Source of the DNA: UBA4877 sp002399285
GTDB taxonomy: Bacteria > Bacillota > Thermoanaerobacteria > Thermoanaerobacterales > UBA4877
Length of the DNA: 64,000 bases
Assembly (NCBI GenBank): GCA_036771835.1
Contig: DAIPGN010000004.1
Span: 1-64,000 of the forward strand
Direction of reading: 5' to 3'
This document shows, piece by piece, positions 30,890 through 40,041 of the stretch (the stretch's first letter is position 1; each line of letters starts with the position of its first letter). The position numbers and the translations under genes were made by a program. The notes beneath the pieces are model-generated. The model made no database searches and had not been told where the DNA came from. It saw only the letters and a program-made list of their open reading frames with translations.

Positions 30890-31995
30890 TTTTTTTCTCC
30901 CTGCTTTCTTATGGTGCTTATCAGCAGCAGTATGACCGGCAATATGATAAGCACTGCCAGATATATAATCGGTACCCATACCTTGTTGGGAAAGACCAAT
31001 ATCTCACTTATATCTCTAGGCAATACGGCTAAATAAGTAATTATGGGCGCAAGTATGTATACTATAGGTTTATAATCTTTCAGTCCCAACAATTGCCTAA
31101 GGCCATCGGCCAATATATATAGATACACGCTCAATTTAACAAAGACCAAGCCCCCCCACATGGCTATGGCTATGGATTCTATCCTTTCCAAGGACGAGGA
31201 AAACTGCGCCTCTCTCAAAAGCATAAAGGTGGAAAATATAGTGGAATCCACTCTTTCATAACTCATCGTCACTATTTCCATAGCGGTAACGGCGCTTAAG
31301 GCTATACCGCTCAAGAGCACTGCCAATTGATTGCCTTTCATAAGTTTGTCTTTATTGCTCACATAGGGTATCAGCATCAGCCCTATAACGTCTTCGGCTA
31401 AAAATGCAGCGCTGTCAAACGAACCTCTTACCACCCTACCCCAGTCGTGAGGTATGATCGGTTTGATATTTAAAATGTTAAGATTCTTTGTCGGCAGGAT
31501 CAGCAAAATCAATATAAAACCAATAAAAAACTGAATAATAACATCGCTGCATATACTTATGGTTTTCAGTCCCCTGATCACCGCATATGTGACCAGCAGC
31601 ATTGTCATGATCAGAAGGGTCGGTAGTGGTATGTTGATCGAAACAAAACCCTGGAATGGCAATGTAAACTCGCGTAAGGCCATTACGCTTATACTTAAAA
31701 ATACAGCGAGAAAGATCAAGCCTACAATTTTTCCTGCAAATTTACCTACTATGTCCTGGCTGTACTCGATTATTGTCTTATCAGGATACGTCAGGCCCAG
31801 CTTTATTACGACATAGCCGACCATAAGGGCCTGCGCCGTTCCCACAAGCACCGACAGCCATGCATACTGCCTGCTCACGGCTACCGTGGGAGAAGGACTC
31901 AAAAAAATCGGCAGGCTTATAAGGGTATTTATCATGAGAAATGTATATCCTCTGGTATCCATACATGCCCTTTTAGTATCGTTAGTATTATTCAT
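30886..31995 (-). CDS. Spore germination permease, GerAB family
   Basis: 369 residues with ten predicted membrane helices, an APC-superfamily member. It is the B subunit of a GerA-type receptor and is thought to bind the germinant. Signatures: TRGYTFLMINTLISLPIFLSP at the start and the hydrophobic helices thereafter. 5 bases after the A subunit and overlapping the C subunit, in the order A-B-C. Confidence 0.93.
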   Translation of the reverse strand: MNNTNDTKRACMDTRGYTFLMINTLISLPIFLSPSPTVAVSRQYAWLSVLVGTAQALMVGYVVIKLGLTYPDKTIIEYSQDIVGKFAGKIVGLIFLAVFLSISVMALREFTLPFQGFVSINIPLPTLLIMTMLLVTYAVIRGLKTISICSDVIIQFFIGFILILLILPTKNLNILNIKPIIPHDWGRVVRGSFDSAAFLAEDVIGLMLIPYVSNKDKLMKGNQLAVLLSGIALSAVTAMEIVTMSYERVDSTIFSTFMLLREAQFSSSLERIESIAIAMWGGLVFVKLSVYLYILADGLRQLLGLKDYKPIVYILAPIITYLAVLPRDISEILVFPNKVWVPIIYLAVLIILPVILLLISTIRKQGEKK

Positions 31996-32000
31996 AAGCT

Positions 32001-33563
32001 TTATTTCCCCTTCTTTTTTGTAGCCATTCTCTTTTTATTTTCAGCCTTTATATAACTGGGTCTGTATGTCATTATCCATCTTGGCATTCGCAGCACGGTA
32101 TCCTGATTATCCCTTAAATTGAACGGAGCAATGGGAGCCAGATATGGCACTCCGAACGATTCTAAGGAGGCAAGGTGCACCATCATTGCGATCAGACACC
32201 ATGCAAAGCCATATATACCCAGAAGCGCGCTGACTATAAGCACGGGATACGGCAAAAACCTCATCATGTATGACGCGGTATATGACGGAACAGAATAGGA
32301 TGCCAGTGTCGTGATCGAAACTACAATGACCACGAACGGGCTGACCAAGCCGGCGCTCACGGCGGACTGTCCTACGACCAATGCACCCACAATACTTATG
32401 GTCTGACCTATGGTACCTGGAAAGTGTATACCGGCCTCTCTTAAAATCTCTATGAGAATCATCATGAATAGTATCTCCGCAAACGGCGAAAAGGGAACAA
32501 AAAACCGTCCGCTCATCAGGCTCAAGGTAAGCGTAGTCGGTATCATCTCCTGATTAAAAGTGACAATGGCTATATAAAATCCCGGCAGATATACGGCGGT
32601 AAATAGGGCAAGCATTCGGAGGATCCTCACCAAACTGGATATCATACTGTCCTCATAATAATCGTCGGGCGACTGTATAAACTCCATAAACAGAAACGGA
32701 GCCATAAGAACATCCGGCGTGCCGTCGACGAAAATGGCTACTTTGCCCTCCAGCATATTGGCAGCAACCTTGTCCGGTCTCTCCGTACTGAGTATGGTGG
32801 CAAAAGGAGATAACGGGGAGTCGCTTATAAATTCGGCGATATAGCTGGAATCAAGAACGCCGTCTATGTCTATTCCCTTGAGCCTTCTCTTGACTTCCTC
32901 AACTATATTATTATCCGATATACCGTCGATAAATGCCACAACTACATTTGTCCTGCTGGCTCTGCCCACCGTAAGGGGTTCAAAGTGCAGATTGGGATCC
33001 TTTATATACCTCCTTATTAAAGTCACATTGGTAAGTAGGGTCTCATTAAATCCCGAATGCGGTCCCTTTGCTATGGCCTCATTTTGCGGTTCATCTATAC
33101 TGCGCTGTATCCAACCTCTCGTCTCGCACATTAAAGCCTTTTCGCAGCCGTCGATGAATACTATGGTGCAGCCGTTAAGAATAAAATTTATGCAGTCGCT
33201 GAATTTATCAACTTCTTCTACATCATTGGCCGTTATCATGAATTCCCTGACATATCTGCCGGGTCCCATGTCGTGGAATTTCATATCGTCCACCGGTTTC
33301 AACATTATCGGCCTTAGAATACTTTGGTTCAGCACATTTTTATCCACCATGCCGTCCAAATAAGCCAGTGCGACGAATTGATCAGATTTTCCGCCCAGTG
33401 ATACCTTTCTGGTTATAACGTCAAAGTTCTCGTTAAGAGTCCTTTTCACATTTTTGATATTATTATCAACCGATTTATCGATTTTTGTATCCTCGGCCTG
33501 TTTTTGTTTGTCCTGCTGATCTTGTTCATTTTTCTTGTTGAACAATTTATCAAGAAACGACAT
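32001..33563 (-). CDS. Spore germination protein, GerAA/GerPF-type A subunit
   Basis: 520 residues. The A subunit of a GerA-type germinant receptor. Features: charged N-terminal linker (about 1-35), the cytosolic domain with FIDGCEKALMCETRGWIQRSIDEPQNE, the ALVRILRMLALFTAVYLPGFYIAIVTFNQEMIPT segment (by parts) and a membrane domain of four to five helices ending in a conserved PFNLRDNQDTVLR. AGGAGG-type ribosome site. First gene of the three-gene operon. Confidence 0.94.
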   Translation of the reverse strand: MSFLDKLFNKKNEQDQQDKQKQAEDTKIDKSVDNNIKNVKRTLNENFDVITRKVSLGGKSDQFVALAYLDGMVDKNVLNQSILRPIMLKPVDDMKFHDMGPGRYVREFMITANDVEEVDKFSDCINFILNGCTIVFIDGCEKALMCETRGWIQRSIDEPQNEAIAKGPHSGFNETLLTNVTLIRRYIKDPNLHFEPLTVGRASRTNVVVAFIDGISDNNIVEEVKRRLKGIDIDGVLDSSYIAEFISDSPLSPFATILSTERPDKVAANMLEGKVAIFVDGTPDVLMAPFLFMEFIQSPDDYYEDSMISSLVRILRMLALFTAVYLPGFYIAIVTFNQEMIPTTLTLSLMSGRFFVPFSPFAEILFMMILIEILREAGIHFPGTIGQTISIVGALVVGQSAVSAGLVSPFVVIVVSITTLASYSVPSYTASYMMRFLPYPVLIVSALLGIYGFAWCLIAMMVHLASLESFGVPYLAPIAPFNLRDNQDTVLRMPRWIMTYRPSYIKAENKKRMATKKKGK

Positions 33564-33727
33564 ATTGGACCTCCGAAAGATTTCGCATCCTATTTATTGT
33601 TTTCAAATATGGGTGATTTTATTATCTTTTATCGGAATAATTTAAGATAATAGTCTGAGAAAATGTAAAAGATATGGCAAAATTGCCTTAAAGTATGATA
33701 AAATATATCAGGAATGGAGGAAATAAT

Positions 33728-34453
33728 ATGCCTACTTATATTCATAACCTAATGTTTATTTTTTCCAAGCTGCCCTCGTCCATAAGGACGCCGCTCATTA
33801 AATTGGTATTGAATCATTTGCTGAAGAAATACATAAAACTCGATGTGCGCAATGAGGAGAACCTGAAAGATGTCAAGGGCAAACCGACATTATTTATATG
33901 TAATCACCTGAGTAATATGGACGCCATTTTACTCAATAAGGTACTTAAAGATAATGAAGTGGCTTTTATTGCGGGAATCAAACTGACCAAAAATATGATA
34001 ACAAAGGAAGTGATGCAGCTTGTCAGGACCATACCGATAACACCCAATACCGCCGATATCGGCGCTATAAGGATGACCCTGGGCTATCTTAAAAAGGGCG
34101 GTTCCATAGTCCTGTTCCCCGAGGGCACGAGAAGCCGGTCACGGACCATGATCGAGGCCAAGCCGGGCTTTGTCTTGATTGCCGATAAAGCTAACGTACC
34201 GGTAGTACCCATAGGTATCGAAGGGGTGGACGAGATTTTCCCCGTAAATGACGCGGACATAGGAAACGAATTCTTCAAGAAAAAAGGTACCGCCACAATA
34301 ACCATAGGAAAACCTTACTATATAGAAAAGCAGTCGGAAGATGAAAGTAAAGACCAGTGGCTCAAACATACTACCGACGATGCTATGTATAGGATAGCCG
34401 CGCTGGTCTCTCCGCGCTATCGCGGTTTCTACGGCAATAAGGACGTCAATTAG
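33728..34453 (+). CDS. 1-acyl-sn-glycerol-3-phosphate acyltransferase (PlsC family)
   Basis: 241 residues from the ATG at 33728, chosen for GGAGG 8 bases upstream. The catalytic NHLSNMD (HX4D) and FPEGTRSRS motifs of PlsC are intact, so it probably makes phosphatidic acid from lysophosphatidic acid. It is divergent from the germination operon and its end overlaps by 8 bases the end of the lipoprotein gene on the other strand. Confidence 0.93.
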   Translation: MPTYIHNLMFIFSKLPSSIRTPLIKLVLNHLLKKYIKLDVRNEENLKDVKGKPTLFICNHLSNMDAILLNKVLKDNEVAFIAGIKLTKNMITKEVMQLVRTIPITPNTADIGAIRMTLGYLKKGGSIVLFPEGTRSRSRTMIEAKPGFVLIADKANVPVVPIGIEGVDEIFPVNDADIGNEFFKKKGTATITIGKPYYIEKQSEDESKDQWLKHTTDDAMYRIAALVSPRYRGFYGNKDVN

Positions 34454-35246
34454 AATAAAGCAGTTTACCTTCGGGAGTTACGACAAAACTCCTGATTTTT
34501 TTTAGGTTTGCATTCGACCCAAATGTGTCCTTTGCGCTGCTGTCCGATGGCGTATAGTCAGAATAGATGACGTTTATTATCCACGCCTTTTCACTGTTGA
34601 ATTCAGAGTATATGCAATATACCGGCAGATATGGTTCTTTCATTTCCCGCGATATGGTTTCAAAGGCCTTGCCGGTATCCAGTCCTGCGCCTCTGGCTTC
34701 CCTGGCCGCCACCTCAACATACTCTTTGCTGACCTCCGGTATCGCATCGGATATTTTGTAAATTTTCATAAACTCCGTCATTTCTTCCGGCGGATTTGCG
34801 CCGATATTGTCCACATCGCTTTTGGTATAATTGACCACGTCGAATTTTACGACCGGCGGGTTTGTCTTGAGTTTTTGTATACCTCCGCTCTTTAGCTCGG
34901 AGAAGTATTTGCCGAGCGTTTCCGATTTGAATGCGCTTCCGTTTTGCATCACGAATATATTATCGGATATCCTCTTTATCACCTTTTCCCCCCTGCCGAG
35001 GTCAATAGTCATCATCATGTCATAGTCGCCGTCCTCAGCCTTCACGGAATTCTCCGCATCCTTGTTTATGATATCCGCTATGGAAGACATGCATTCTCTG
35101 TCCGTCATCTTTTCCAGCAGCACATTGTAAGGCGAGCGTAAACCGACGGTTATACTCTTTATGTTGTCTGAATTGACCACCCTGCGGTACATGCAGGACG
35201 TCAAAAGCATACACAAGAAAATCAAAGTCACATACATCTTTTTCAT
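34446..35246 (-). CDS. Lipoprotein of unknown function
   Basis: 266 residues. Residues 1-18 form a lipoprotein signal (LCMLLTSC). The rest is soluble, with no motif I recognise; ITVGLRSPYNVLLEKMTDR and the C-terminal ARGAGLDTGKAFETISREMKEPYLPVYCIYSEF are the most structured parts. A promoter-like TATAAT (minus strand, 35335-35340) lies about 90 bases upstream. Its position next to the germination operon is suggestive only. Confidence 0.7.
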   Translation of the reverse strand: MKKMYVTLIFLCMLLTSCMYRRVVNSDNIKSITVGLRSPYNVLLEKMTDRECMSSIADIINKDAENSVKAEDGDYDMMMTIDLGRGEKVIKRISDNIFVMQNGSAFKSETLGKYFSELKSGGIQKLKTNPPVVKFDVVNYTKSDVDNIGANPPEEMTEFMKIYKISDAIPEVSKEYVEVAAREARGAGLDTGKAFETISREMKEPYLPVYCIYSEFNSEKAWIINVIYSDYTPSDSSAKDTFGSNANLKKIRSFVVTPEGKLLYSN

Positions 35247-35356
35247 ATCTTATCACCCAATCTTATATTTTTACTTCAATATATTCTCTTTCATATTTCA
35301 CATTGATAAAGCAATTTTGGTTACATATATTATCATTATATCCAAAATATAGAGTA

Positions 35357-35716
35357 TTAACCTCTTCGAAAGGTATCAATACCTCCCCATACCCTTATGG
35401 CGTCCGGTATGTATCTCACTCTATATCTATATGTATCGGGGGAAATCGCTATGATATCCTCTAATATATCCTCGATATGCCCATGACGTTACCGGCATAT
35501 CCGTTCTATCCATTGCCTTTCGTACCTGCCGGATAAAAACCACGTAAGGGCTTACGGCAGTCTCCGAATCGCAGATAACGGTCTGGCCTGCGGCATGAAA
35601 CCCGGTGCTATAAGCAGTCTGTCGGACATGTGCTCCCGCAAATTCGTATACTACCCTTTACCTTCCTTTCGTTTCCAATTATACCAATACCAAAAAACTT
35701 ATTTTCATTCATTATA
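35357..35716 (-). pseudogene. Gene relic or noncoding transcription unit
   Basis: The interval 35247-35770 has no intact gene. Two coding-like open stretches in different frames run in the same direction: 35427-35657 (for example VSPYVVFIRQVRKAMDRTD) and 35357-35488 (for example SPDTYRYRVRYIPDAIRVWG, ending FRRG and a stop). They overlap with a frame change near 35485. A TATAAT sits at 35711-35716 upstream. This fits a decayed gene that lost its start and suffered a frameshift, but a 350-base noncoding RNA is also possible. The parent family was not recognised. Confidence 0.4.
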
Positions 35717-35770
35717 TCATTCTGTTAAAAATATAAAAAGACTTAATAATTGATATAAAAAAAACAGGGC

Positions 35771-36988
35771 TCATAAATCGTAAGCCCCATTGGCATAAAA
35801 AGGTTTTATTACCCGATCCAATATCCCGTTGAGATAGGCTATGATGACGCCGTAATTGACTACCGGCACCCCCGCCTCCGATGCTCTCGACAACCTGAAG
35901 AGCATCTCTCTTCTGTTTATCATACACGCTCCGCAATGGATTATCAGGCTGTATTTTTTCATATCGCAGTCGGGCGGCATATCTCTTCCGGCAAGATAGT
36001 CGTAATAAAGCTCTCCCCCCACATGGCGATCGAGCAGTTTGGGTATCTTTACCCTGCCTATATCATTTCCTATGGGATGGTGCGTACATGCCTCCATAAT
36101 AAGCACCCTGTCCCCGGGTTTCAGTCTATCGATCGCTCTCGTGCCGTCCACCAATGAATCCAGGTCGCCCTTATACCGTGCGAAAAGTATGGAGAAGGAC
36201 GTGAGGGGTATATTCGGCGGAATATCCTCAGATACCCTGCCGAAGACCTGAGAATCGGTGATTATTAATGCAGGCTTGCTCTTTAAATTCTTCAGTACTC
36301 CGGGCAGCTCATCCTCTTTCGTCATTACGGCGCAGGCTCCATGATCCAGTATATCCCTTATGGTCTGAACCTGCGGAAGTATCAGCCTGCCCCTTGGGGC
36401 CTCCATGTCGATGGGCACCACCAGCACCACCGTATCGCCCGCCGATACCACGCCGTCCAATATGGCCCTATCGCACCAATCCGCCGGAGCATTTTCCACA
36501 ATGGCCCTCTTAAGTGCGTCGATCCCCTCCTTATTTTTGGCGCTCACAAAGACATAGGGCACGTCGGACTCAAGCTTCATACTCCCGTCAACAAGATCGG
36601 ATTTATTGAAAACAAGCAGTACGGATATGCCTCTCTCCCTTATCATGTCGAGGACTCTGTGCTCATATATGCCCAAGCCCTCCGATGCGTCCGCAACGAG
36701 CAAGACCATGTCGCTCTGGTTCAAAACCGTCATTGACCGCTTTACCCTGAGCGCACCCAGCTGTCCTTCGTCGTCTATACCCGCCGTGTCTATCAGTTCG
36801 ACGGGCCCTAATGGAAGCAGCTCCATGGCCTTGTATACCGGATCGGTGGTCGTCCCCGGAGTATCCGACACGAGGGCAGTGCCTTGACCGGTAATAGCAT
36901 TTATCAAGCTGGATTTCCCGACGTTTCTCCTCCCGAATATGGCTATATTCAGCCGCGAGCCCCTCGGGGTGTCATTCATAAGCCGCAC
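35771..36988 (-). CDS. hydF: [FeFe]-hydrogenase maturation GTPase HydF
   Basis: 405 residues. HydF is the GTPase scaffold that assembles the 2Fe subcluster and hands it to HydA. The N-terminal GTPase domain shows GRRNVGKSSLINA (G1), DTAGI (G3) and NKSDL (G4). The C-terminal cluster-binding domain has CTHHPIGNDIGR and LIIHCGACMINRREM, which give the CxH..CxxC ligands. 3 bases after hydG, last gene of the maturation operon. No hydA gene is in the window. Confidence 0.96.
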   Translation of the reverse strand: MRLMNDTPRGSRLNIAIFGRRNVGKSSLINAITGQGTALVSDTPGTTTDPVYKAMELLPLGPVELIDTAGIDDEGQLGALRVKRSMTVLNQSDMVLLVADASEGLGIYEHRVLDMIRERGISVLLVFNKSDLVDGSMKLESDVPYVFVSAKNKEGIDALKRAIVENAPADWCDRAILDGVVSAGDTVVLVVPIDMEAPRGRLILPQVQTIRDILDHGACAVMTKEDELPGVLKNLKSKPALIITDSQVFGRVSEDIPPNIPLTSFSILFARYKGDLDSLVDGTRAIDRLKPGDRVLIMEACTHHPIGNDIGRVKIPKLLDRHVGGELYYDYLAGRDMPPDCDMKKYSLIIHCGACMINRREMLFRLSRASEAGVPVVNYGVIIAYLNGILDRVIKPFYANGAYDL

Positions 36989-36991
36989 CTC

Positions 36992-38401
36992 CTAAAAATA
37001 CAGGTCGCGTTTCCCGTTTTCTATTTCCTTTAACCTCTCTTCGGTCATACTGCGCACCTTGGGACTCTTTATCTGCTCCAAATGCTCCCTTATGGTCTGC
37101 TCTCCCACGATCCTTGTCTCATCGTCGGCATAGTCGGTCAGATACTCCTTGAATGTCAGTATCGCATTGGGCTGGCAGCAATTCTGTATGTTGCCCGTCT
37201 TGGCCAGTTTCATGAATCTGTCGCCCGTTCTGGACTTGCGGTAGCAGGCGGTGCAATAGCTCGGCAGATAGCCCTGTCTGCACAGATTCCTCAATATCTC
37301 GTCGGGAGTCCTGCTGTCCTCCACCTCAAACTGCGCCGTATCGTCGTCGGATTGTTTATCCACATACTCCTTTTTATAGCCGCCTATCCCGGTACATGAG
37401 CCGGCGCTTACCTGCGAGATCCCCACGGATATCACTTCATCCCTGAAACCCGGATATTCCCTCGTAGAAAGTATCATGCCGGTATACGGCACGGCCAGTC
37501 TGATGACGGCCACCAGCTTCTTAAAATCCTTATCTTTGACTATATATGGATACTCATCGACATTGACTCCGGCAGCCGGTCTCAGCCGCGGCACCGATAT
37601 GGTGTGCGGACCGACTCCAAACACCCTGTCAAGGTTATTGGCGGCATATATCAGCCCCATCACCTCATATTTGTAGTCATAGAGTCCGAAAAGCACGCCC
37701 AGGCCGACGTCGTCTATGCCTCCCTCCATAGCCCGCATATGAGCTGTGGTATGGTAATCGTAATTATGCTTAGGCCCGGTGGGATGCATATATGCATAGG
37801 TAGGCCTGTGGAAGGTCTCCTGAAATAATATATAAGTCCCTATCTTTGCTGCTTTCAGCTTGCGGAAATTCTCCACTGTCGTGGCGGCTATATTTACGTT
37901 TACCCTTCTTATGCTCCCGTTATCGTTCTGCACCTTATAAATCGTGGATATACAGTCCAGCACATATTCTATGGGACAATTCACCGGGTCTTCCCCCGTC
38001 TCCAGAGCCAGCCGCTTATGCCCCAGCTGTTCCAATATCCTGACCTCTTCCTCCAATTCATCCATGGTGAGCTTTTTCCTGGTGATGGCGTTCCCACGGC
38101 CGTACCCGCAGTAACGGCAGTTGTTGACGCAGTAGTTGCTGAGATACAACGGCGCAAACAGCACTATCCTCTTGCCGTAGATCTTCTCCTTTATCTCCCG
38201 TGCCGCCTCATACATCCCTTCAAGCAGCTCCTCATCCTCCACATGAAGCAGAGCGGCTACCTCCTTGGGTTCCAGCCCCTTCGCCTCCTTGGCCTTGTCG
38301 ATGACCCTCATTATATCCACCCTTGTAAATTTCTTCCCCGCCTCCAGGTCGTCCCCTATCCTTTCGTTGTCAATGAAGTCCGCCTTCATGTTTTCATCCA
38401 T
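36992..38401 (-). CDS. hydG: [FeFe]-hydrogenase maturation radical SAM tyrosine lyase HydG
   Basis: 469 residues. HydG splits tyrosine to give the CO and cyanide ligands of the H cluster. The radical SAM cluster motif is CVNNCRYC (CX3CX2C) and the C-terminal auxiliary cluster motif is CTAC...NIQNCC. Overlaps hydE by 8 bases and precedes hydF by 3. The ThiH-like fold is shared, but the auxiliary cluster and the hydE/hydF neighbours make HydG certain. Confidence 0.96.
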   Translation of the reverse strand: MDENMKADFIDNERIGDDLEAGKKFTRVDIMRVIDKAKEAKGLEPKEVAALLHVEDEELLEGMYEAAREIKEKIYGKRIVLFAPLYLSNYCVNNCRYCGYGRGNAITRKKLTMDELEEEVRILEQLGHKRLALETGEDPVNCPIEYVLDCISTIYKVQNDNGSIRRVNVNIAATTVENFRKLKAAKIGTYILFQETFHRPTYAYMHPTGPKHNYDYHTTAHMRAMEGGIDDVGLGVLFGLYDYKYEVMGLIYAANNLDRVFGVGPHTISVPRLRPAAGVNVDEYPYIVKDKDFKKLVAVIRLAVPYTGMILSTREYPGFRDEVISVGISQVSAGSCTGIGGYKKEYVDKQSDDDTAQFEVEDSRTPDEILRNLCRQGYLPSYCTACYRKSRTGDRFMKLAKTGNIQNCCQPNAILTFKEYLTDYADDETRIVGEQTIREHLEQIKSPKVRSMTEERLKEIENGKRDLYF

Positions 38402-39461
38402 TTTCCTTTCCCCTTTCCAATAATTTTGGACTGGCCCCGTAATTTACGGAAACCTTCCTTCCCAGGCCCTCTATCATGCCCTCAATACAGTCTCTGCAAG
38501 CCTCCGGCCGTTCGCCGGTACAGATCTTCCCCGGATATATCTCATATAGCGTCCTGTAGCCTACAGGCATGACATTGGGCATAACCACATTGGCTCCTGC
38601 CATCAATCCTTTCTGCCTTCCCACTGCATCAAGGCTTCCCAGCGCCGTTGTCGCCGGCAGATTGACAAGCGGGTTTACCAGTCTCGTTACGGCCAGCACC
38701 TTGAGCGTGTCTTCCACGGTACCCGAGGGAAACCTGCCGAGGGGCGTATTTGGATTGGATATGAACGGTCCTATGCCTATCATGTCCGCATCTATCTCGG
38801 AAAAGAACATTATGTCGTTCGCCAGGTCCTCCGTGGTCTGCCACGGAAGTCCGACCATATTACCGGTACCCAGCTCAAATCCCAATGCCTTAAGCTCCCG
38901 CTGGCACCTTATGCGGTCATCGTAGTCCATATCCGGATGCAGTCTTTTGTAAAGTCTCCGGTTCGACGTCTCCTGCTTGATGAGGTATCTGTCCGCACCC
39001 GCCTGCTTCAGCCGTTCATATTCCGCGGTGCTGCGTTCGCCCACCGAAAGCGTTATCGCAACGTCCGCTTCGCTCTTTATACTGCTCACTATGTCGGCAA
39101 GCAATCCCACATCATAATAACCGTCTTCGCCCGACTGCAGCACTATGGTCTTATAGCCGATTTTGCCTGCATTACATGCTAATTCCACAATTTGCTCGGG
39201 CATAAGTCTGTATCTCGTCAGTCTGTTATCGTTTTCCCGCAGTCCACAGTACAGGCAGTTTCTTCCGCAGTAATTGGAAAACTCGATTATGCCCCTGAGA
39301 TGCACCTCATCCCCGAATACCTCTTTCCGTACAACATCAGCGGTTTTAAAGAGTTCGTCGAGCTCGTCATCCTCCGGCTTAAGCAGGCAGGTTATCTCCT
39401 CTTTAGAGAATTTGCCGTTATTCAGGGACTTTTTCAGTAGACTGTCATACTCGGCCCTCAT
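38394..39461 (-). CDS. hydE: [FeFe]-hydrogenase maturation radical SAM protein HydE
   Basis: 355 residues. Radical SAM enzyme acting in synthesis of the H-cluster 2Fe unit. The CX3CX2C motif is in SNYCGRNCLYCGLREN; it is BioB-like in fold. First structural gene of the hydE-hydG-hydF set. A dispersed repeat fragment separates it from the TM1266-type regulator upstream. Confidence 0.95.
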   Translation of the reverse strand: MRAEYDSLLKKSLNNGKFSKEEITCLLKPEDDELDELFKTADVVRKEVFGDEVHLRGIIEFSNYCGRNCLYCGLRENDNRLTRYRLMPEQIVELACNAGKIGYKTIVLQSGEDGYYDVGLLADIVSSIKSEADVAITLSVGERSTAEYERLKQAGADRYLIKQETSNRRLYKRLHPDMDYDDRIRCQRELKALGFELGTGNMVGLPWQTTEDLANDIMFFSEIDADMIGIGPFISNPNTPLGRFPSGTVEDTLKVLAVTRLVNPLVNLPATTALGSLDAVGRQKGLMAGANVVMPNVMPVGYRTLYEIYPGKICTGERPEACRDCIEGMIEGLGRKVSVNYGASPKLLERGKENG

Positions 39462-39499
39462 ATTTCACCACCTCGCCATTGATAAATACACCAATCATC

Positions 39500-39580
39500 A
39501 GGTTGCAGCCAACTAAGCTAAGCAAAATTGCTGTGCAAGTTCGCGGCCTAAGCGATTTTGGCATCGGTCTGTGCAGGTCA
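39500..39580 (+). repeat. Dispersed intergenic repeat, copy 3 (right half only)
   Basis: About 80 bases containing GCAGCCAAC, AAATTGCTGTGCAAGTTCGCGG and a degenerate end. It matches the right half of copy 2 and, more closely, the reverse complement of copy 4 (both have TTCGCGGCCTAAGCGA). It fills the gap between hydE and the regulator gene. Confidence 0.75.
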
Positions 39581-39823
39581 TTTGGTTATTGCCGTTTTTA
39601 CATGTACCCCCGGCAGGTTCCCCAATTTTCCCGTCAGAGAGCCGATCTGGTCCGTCGTTCCGTCGATTATCAGTGAAATGACGAATATTCCCCTCTCCCT
39701 GTAAGGTATGCCCATCCTGCCTACTATGATCCCCGCATGATCGCTCAGTATATTATTTAATTGGCTGACCGTATCCTCTCTGTGTTCGACTACTATCCCC
39801 ACGACCCCTATTCTTGTTTCCAT
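39578..39823 (-). CDS. TM1266-type iron-only hydrogenase system regulator
   Basis: 81 residues from the ATG at 39823, behind GAGAGGGAG. An ACT-like/NikR-C-like ferredoxin-fold protein (RIGVVGIVVEHREDTVSQLNNIL then RERGIFVISLIIDG) that commonly precedes the hydrogenase maturation genes. It has no DNA-binding domain in this sequence, and its regulatory mode is not established. A structured leader with an attenuator stem lies immediately upstream. Confidence 0.88.
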   Translation of the reverse strand: METRIGVVGIVVEHREDTVSQLNNILSDHAGIIVGRMGIPYRERGIFVISLIIDGTTDQIGSLTGKLGNLPGVHVKTAITK

Positions 39824-39839
39824 ATTTGCACTCCCTCTC

Positions 39840-39992
39840 AAAAAATAATGCCTATCCATGCGGATAGGTCATTCCTCCTGTTCTTGACTTATCCCCTATG
39901 ATTCAGGCGCACCCCCTCATCCTCAGGATCTATAATCTTACCTCGGGTTCAGTTAGACCTTGCCGTCAGTTTATTAATATAAATTTGCCTTG
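39840..39992 (-). promoter_or_regulatory. Structured leader with attenuator before the hydrogenase-maturation operon
   Basis: From a predicted transcription start near 39986 to the regulator start there are about 160 bases of leader. The end forms a terminator-like hairpin CCTATCC-GCAT-GGATAGG (39868-39851) followed by CATTATTTTTTG. An upstream segment GGGATAAGTC can pair instead with GACCTATCC, an exclusive antiterminator. The upstream part has stems around ATCC-TGA-GGAT and GGTGCGCC. It does not contain the T-box motif or conserved cores of TPP, SAM, cobalamin, FMN, glycine, lysine, purine or ZTP riboswitches that I could see. Confidence 0.5.
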
Positions 39993-40021
39993 ATAATAAC
40001 ATAACGATTTCCAAAAATCAA
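39993..40021 (-). promoter_or_regulatory. Sigma-A promoter of the hydrogenase-maturation operon
   Basis: Minus-strand TTGATT (40021-40016), 17-base spacer, TATTAT (39998-39993). It lies just beyond the DAHP synthase stop codon and gives the structured leader described separately. Confidence 0.65.
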
Positions 40022-40041
40022 GTATGAAAATTGTAATCGAT

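Noticed and set aside
39840..39992. T-box leader before the hydrogenase-maturation genes
   Set aside because: The conserved T-box antiterminator motif (AGGGTGGNACCGCG) is absent, and the downstream genes are not tRNA or amino-acid-supply genes.
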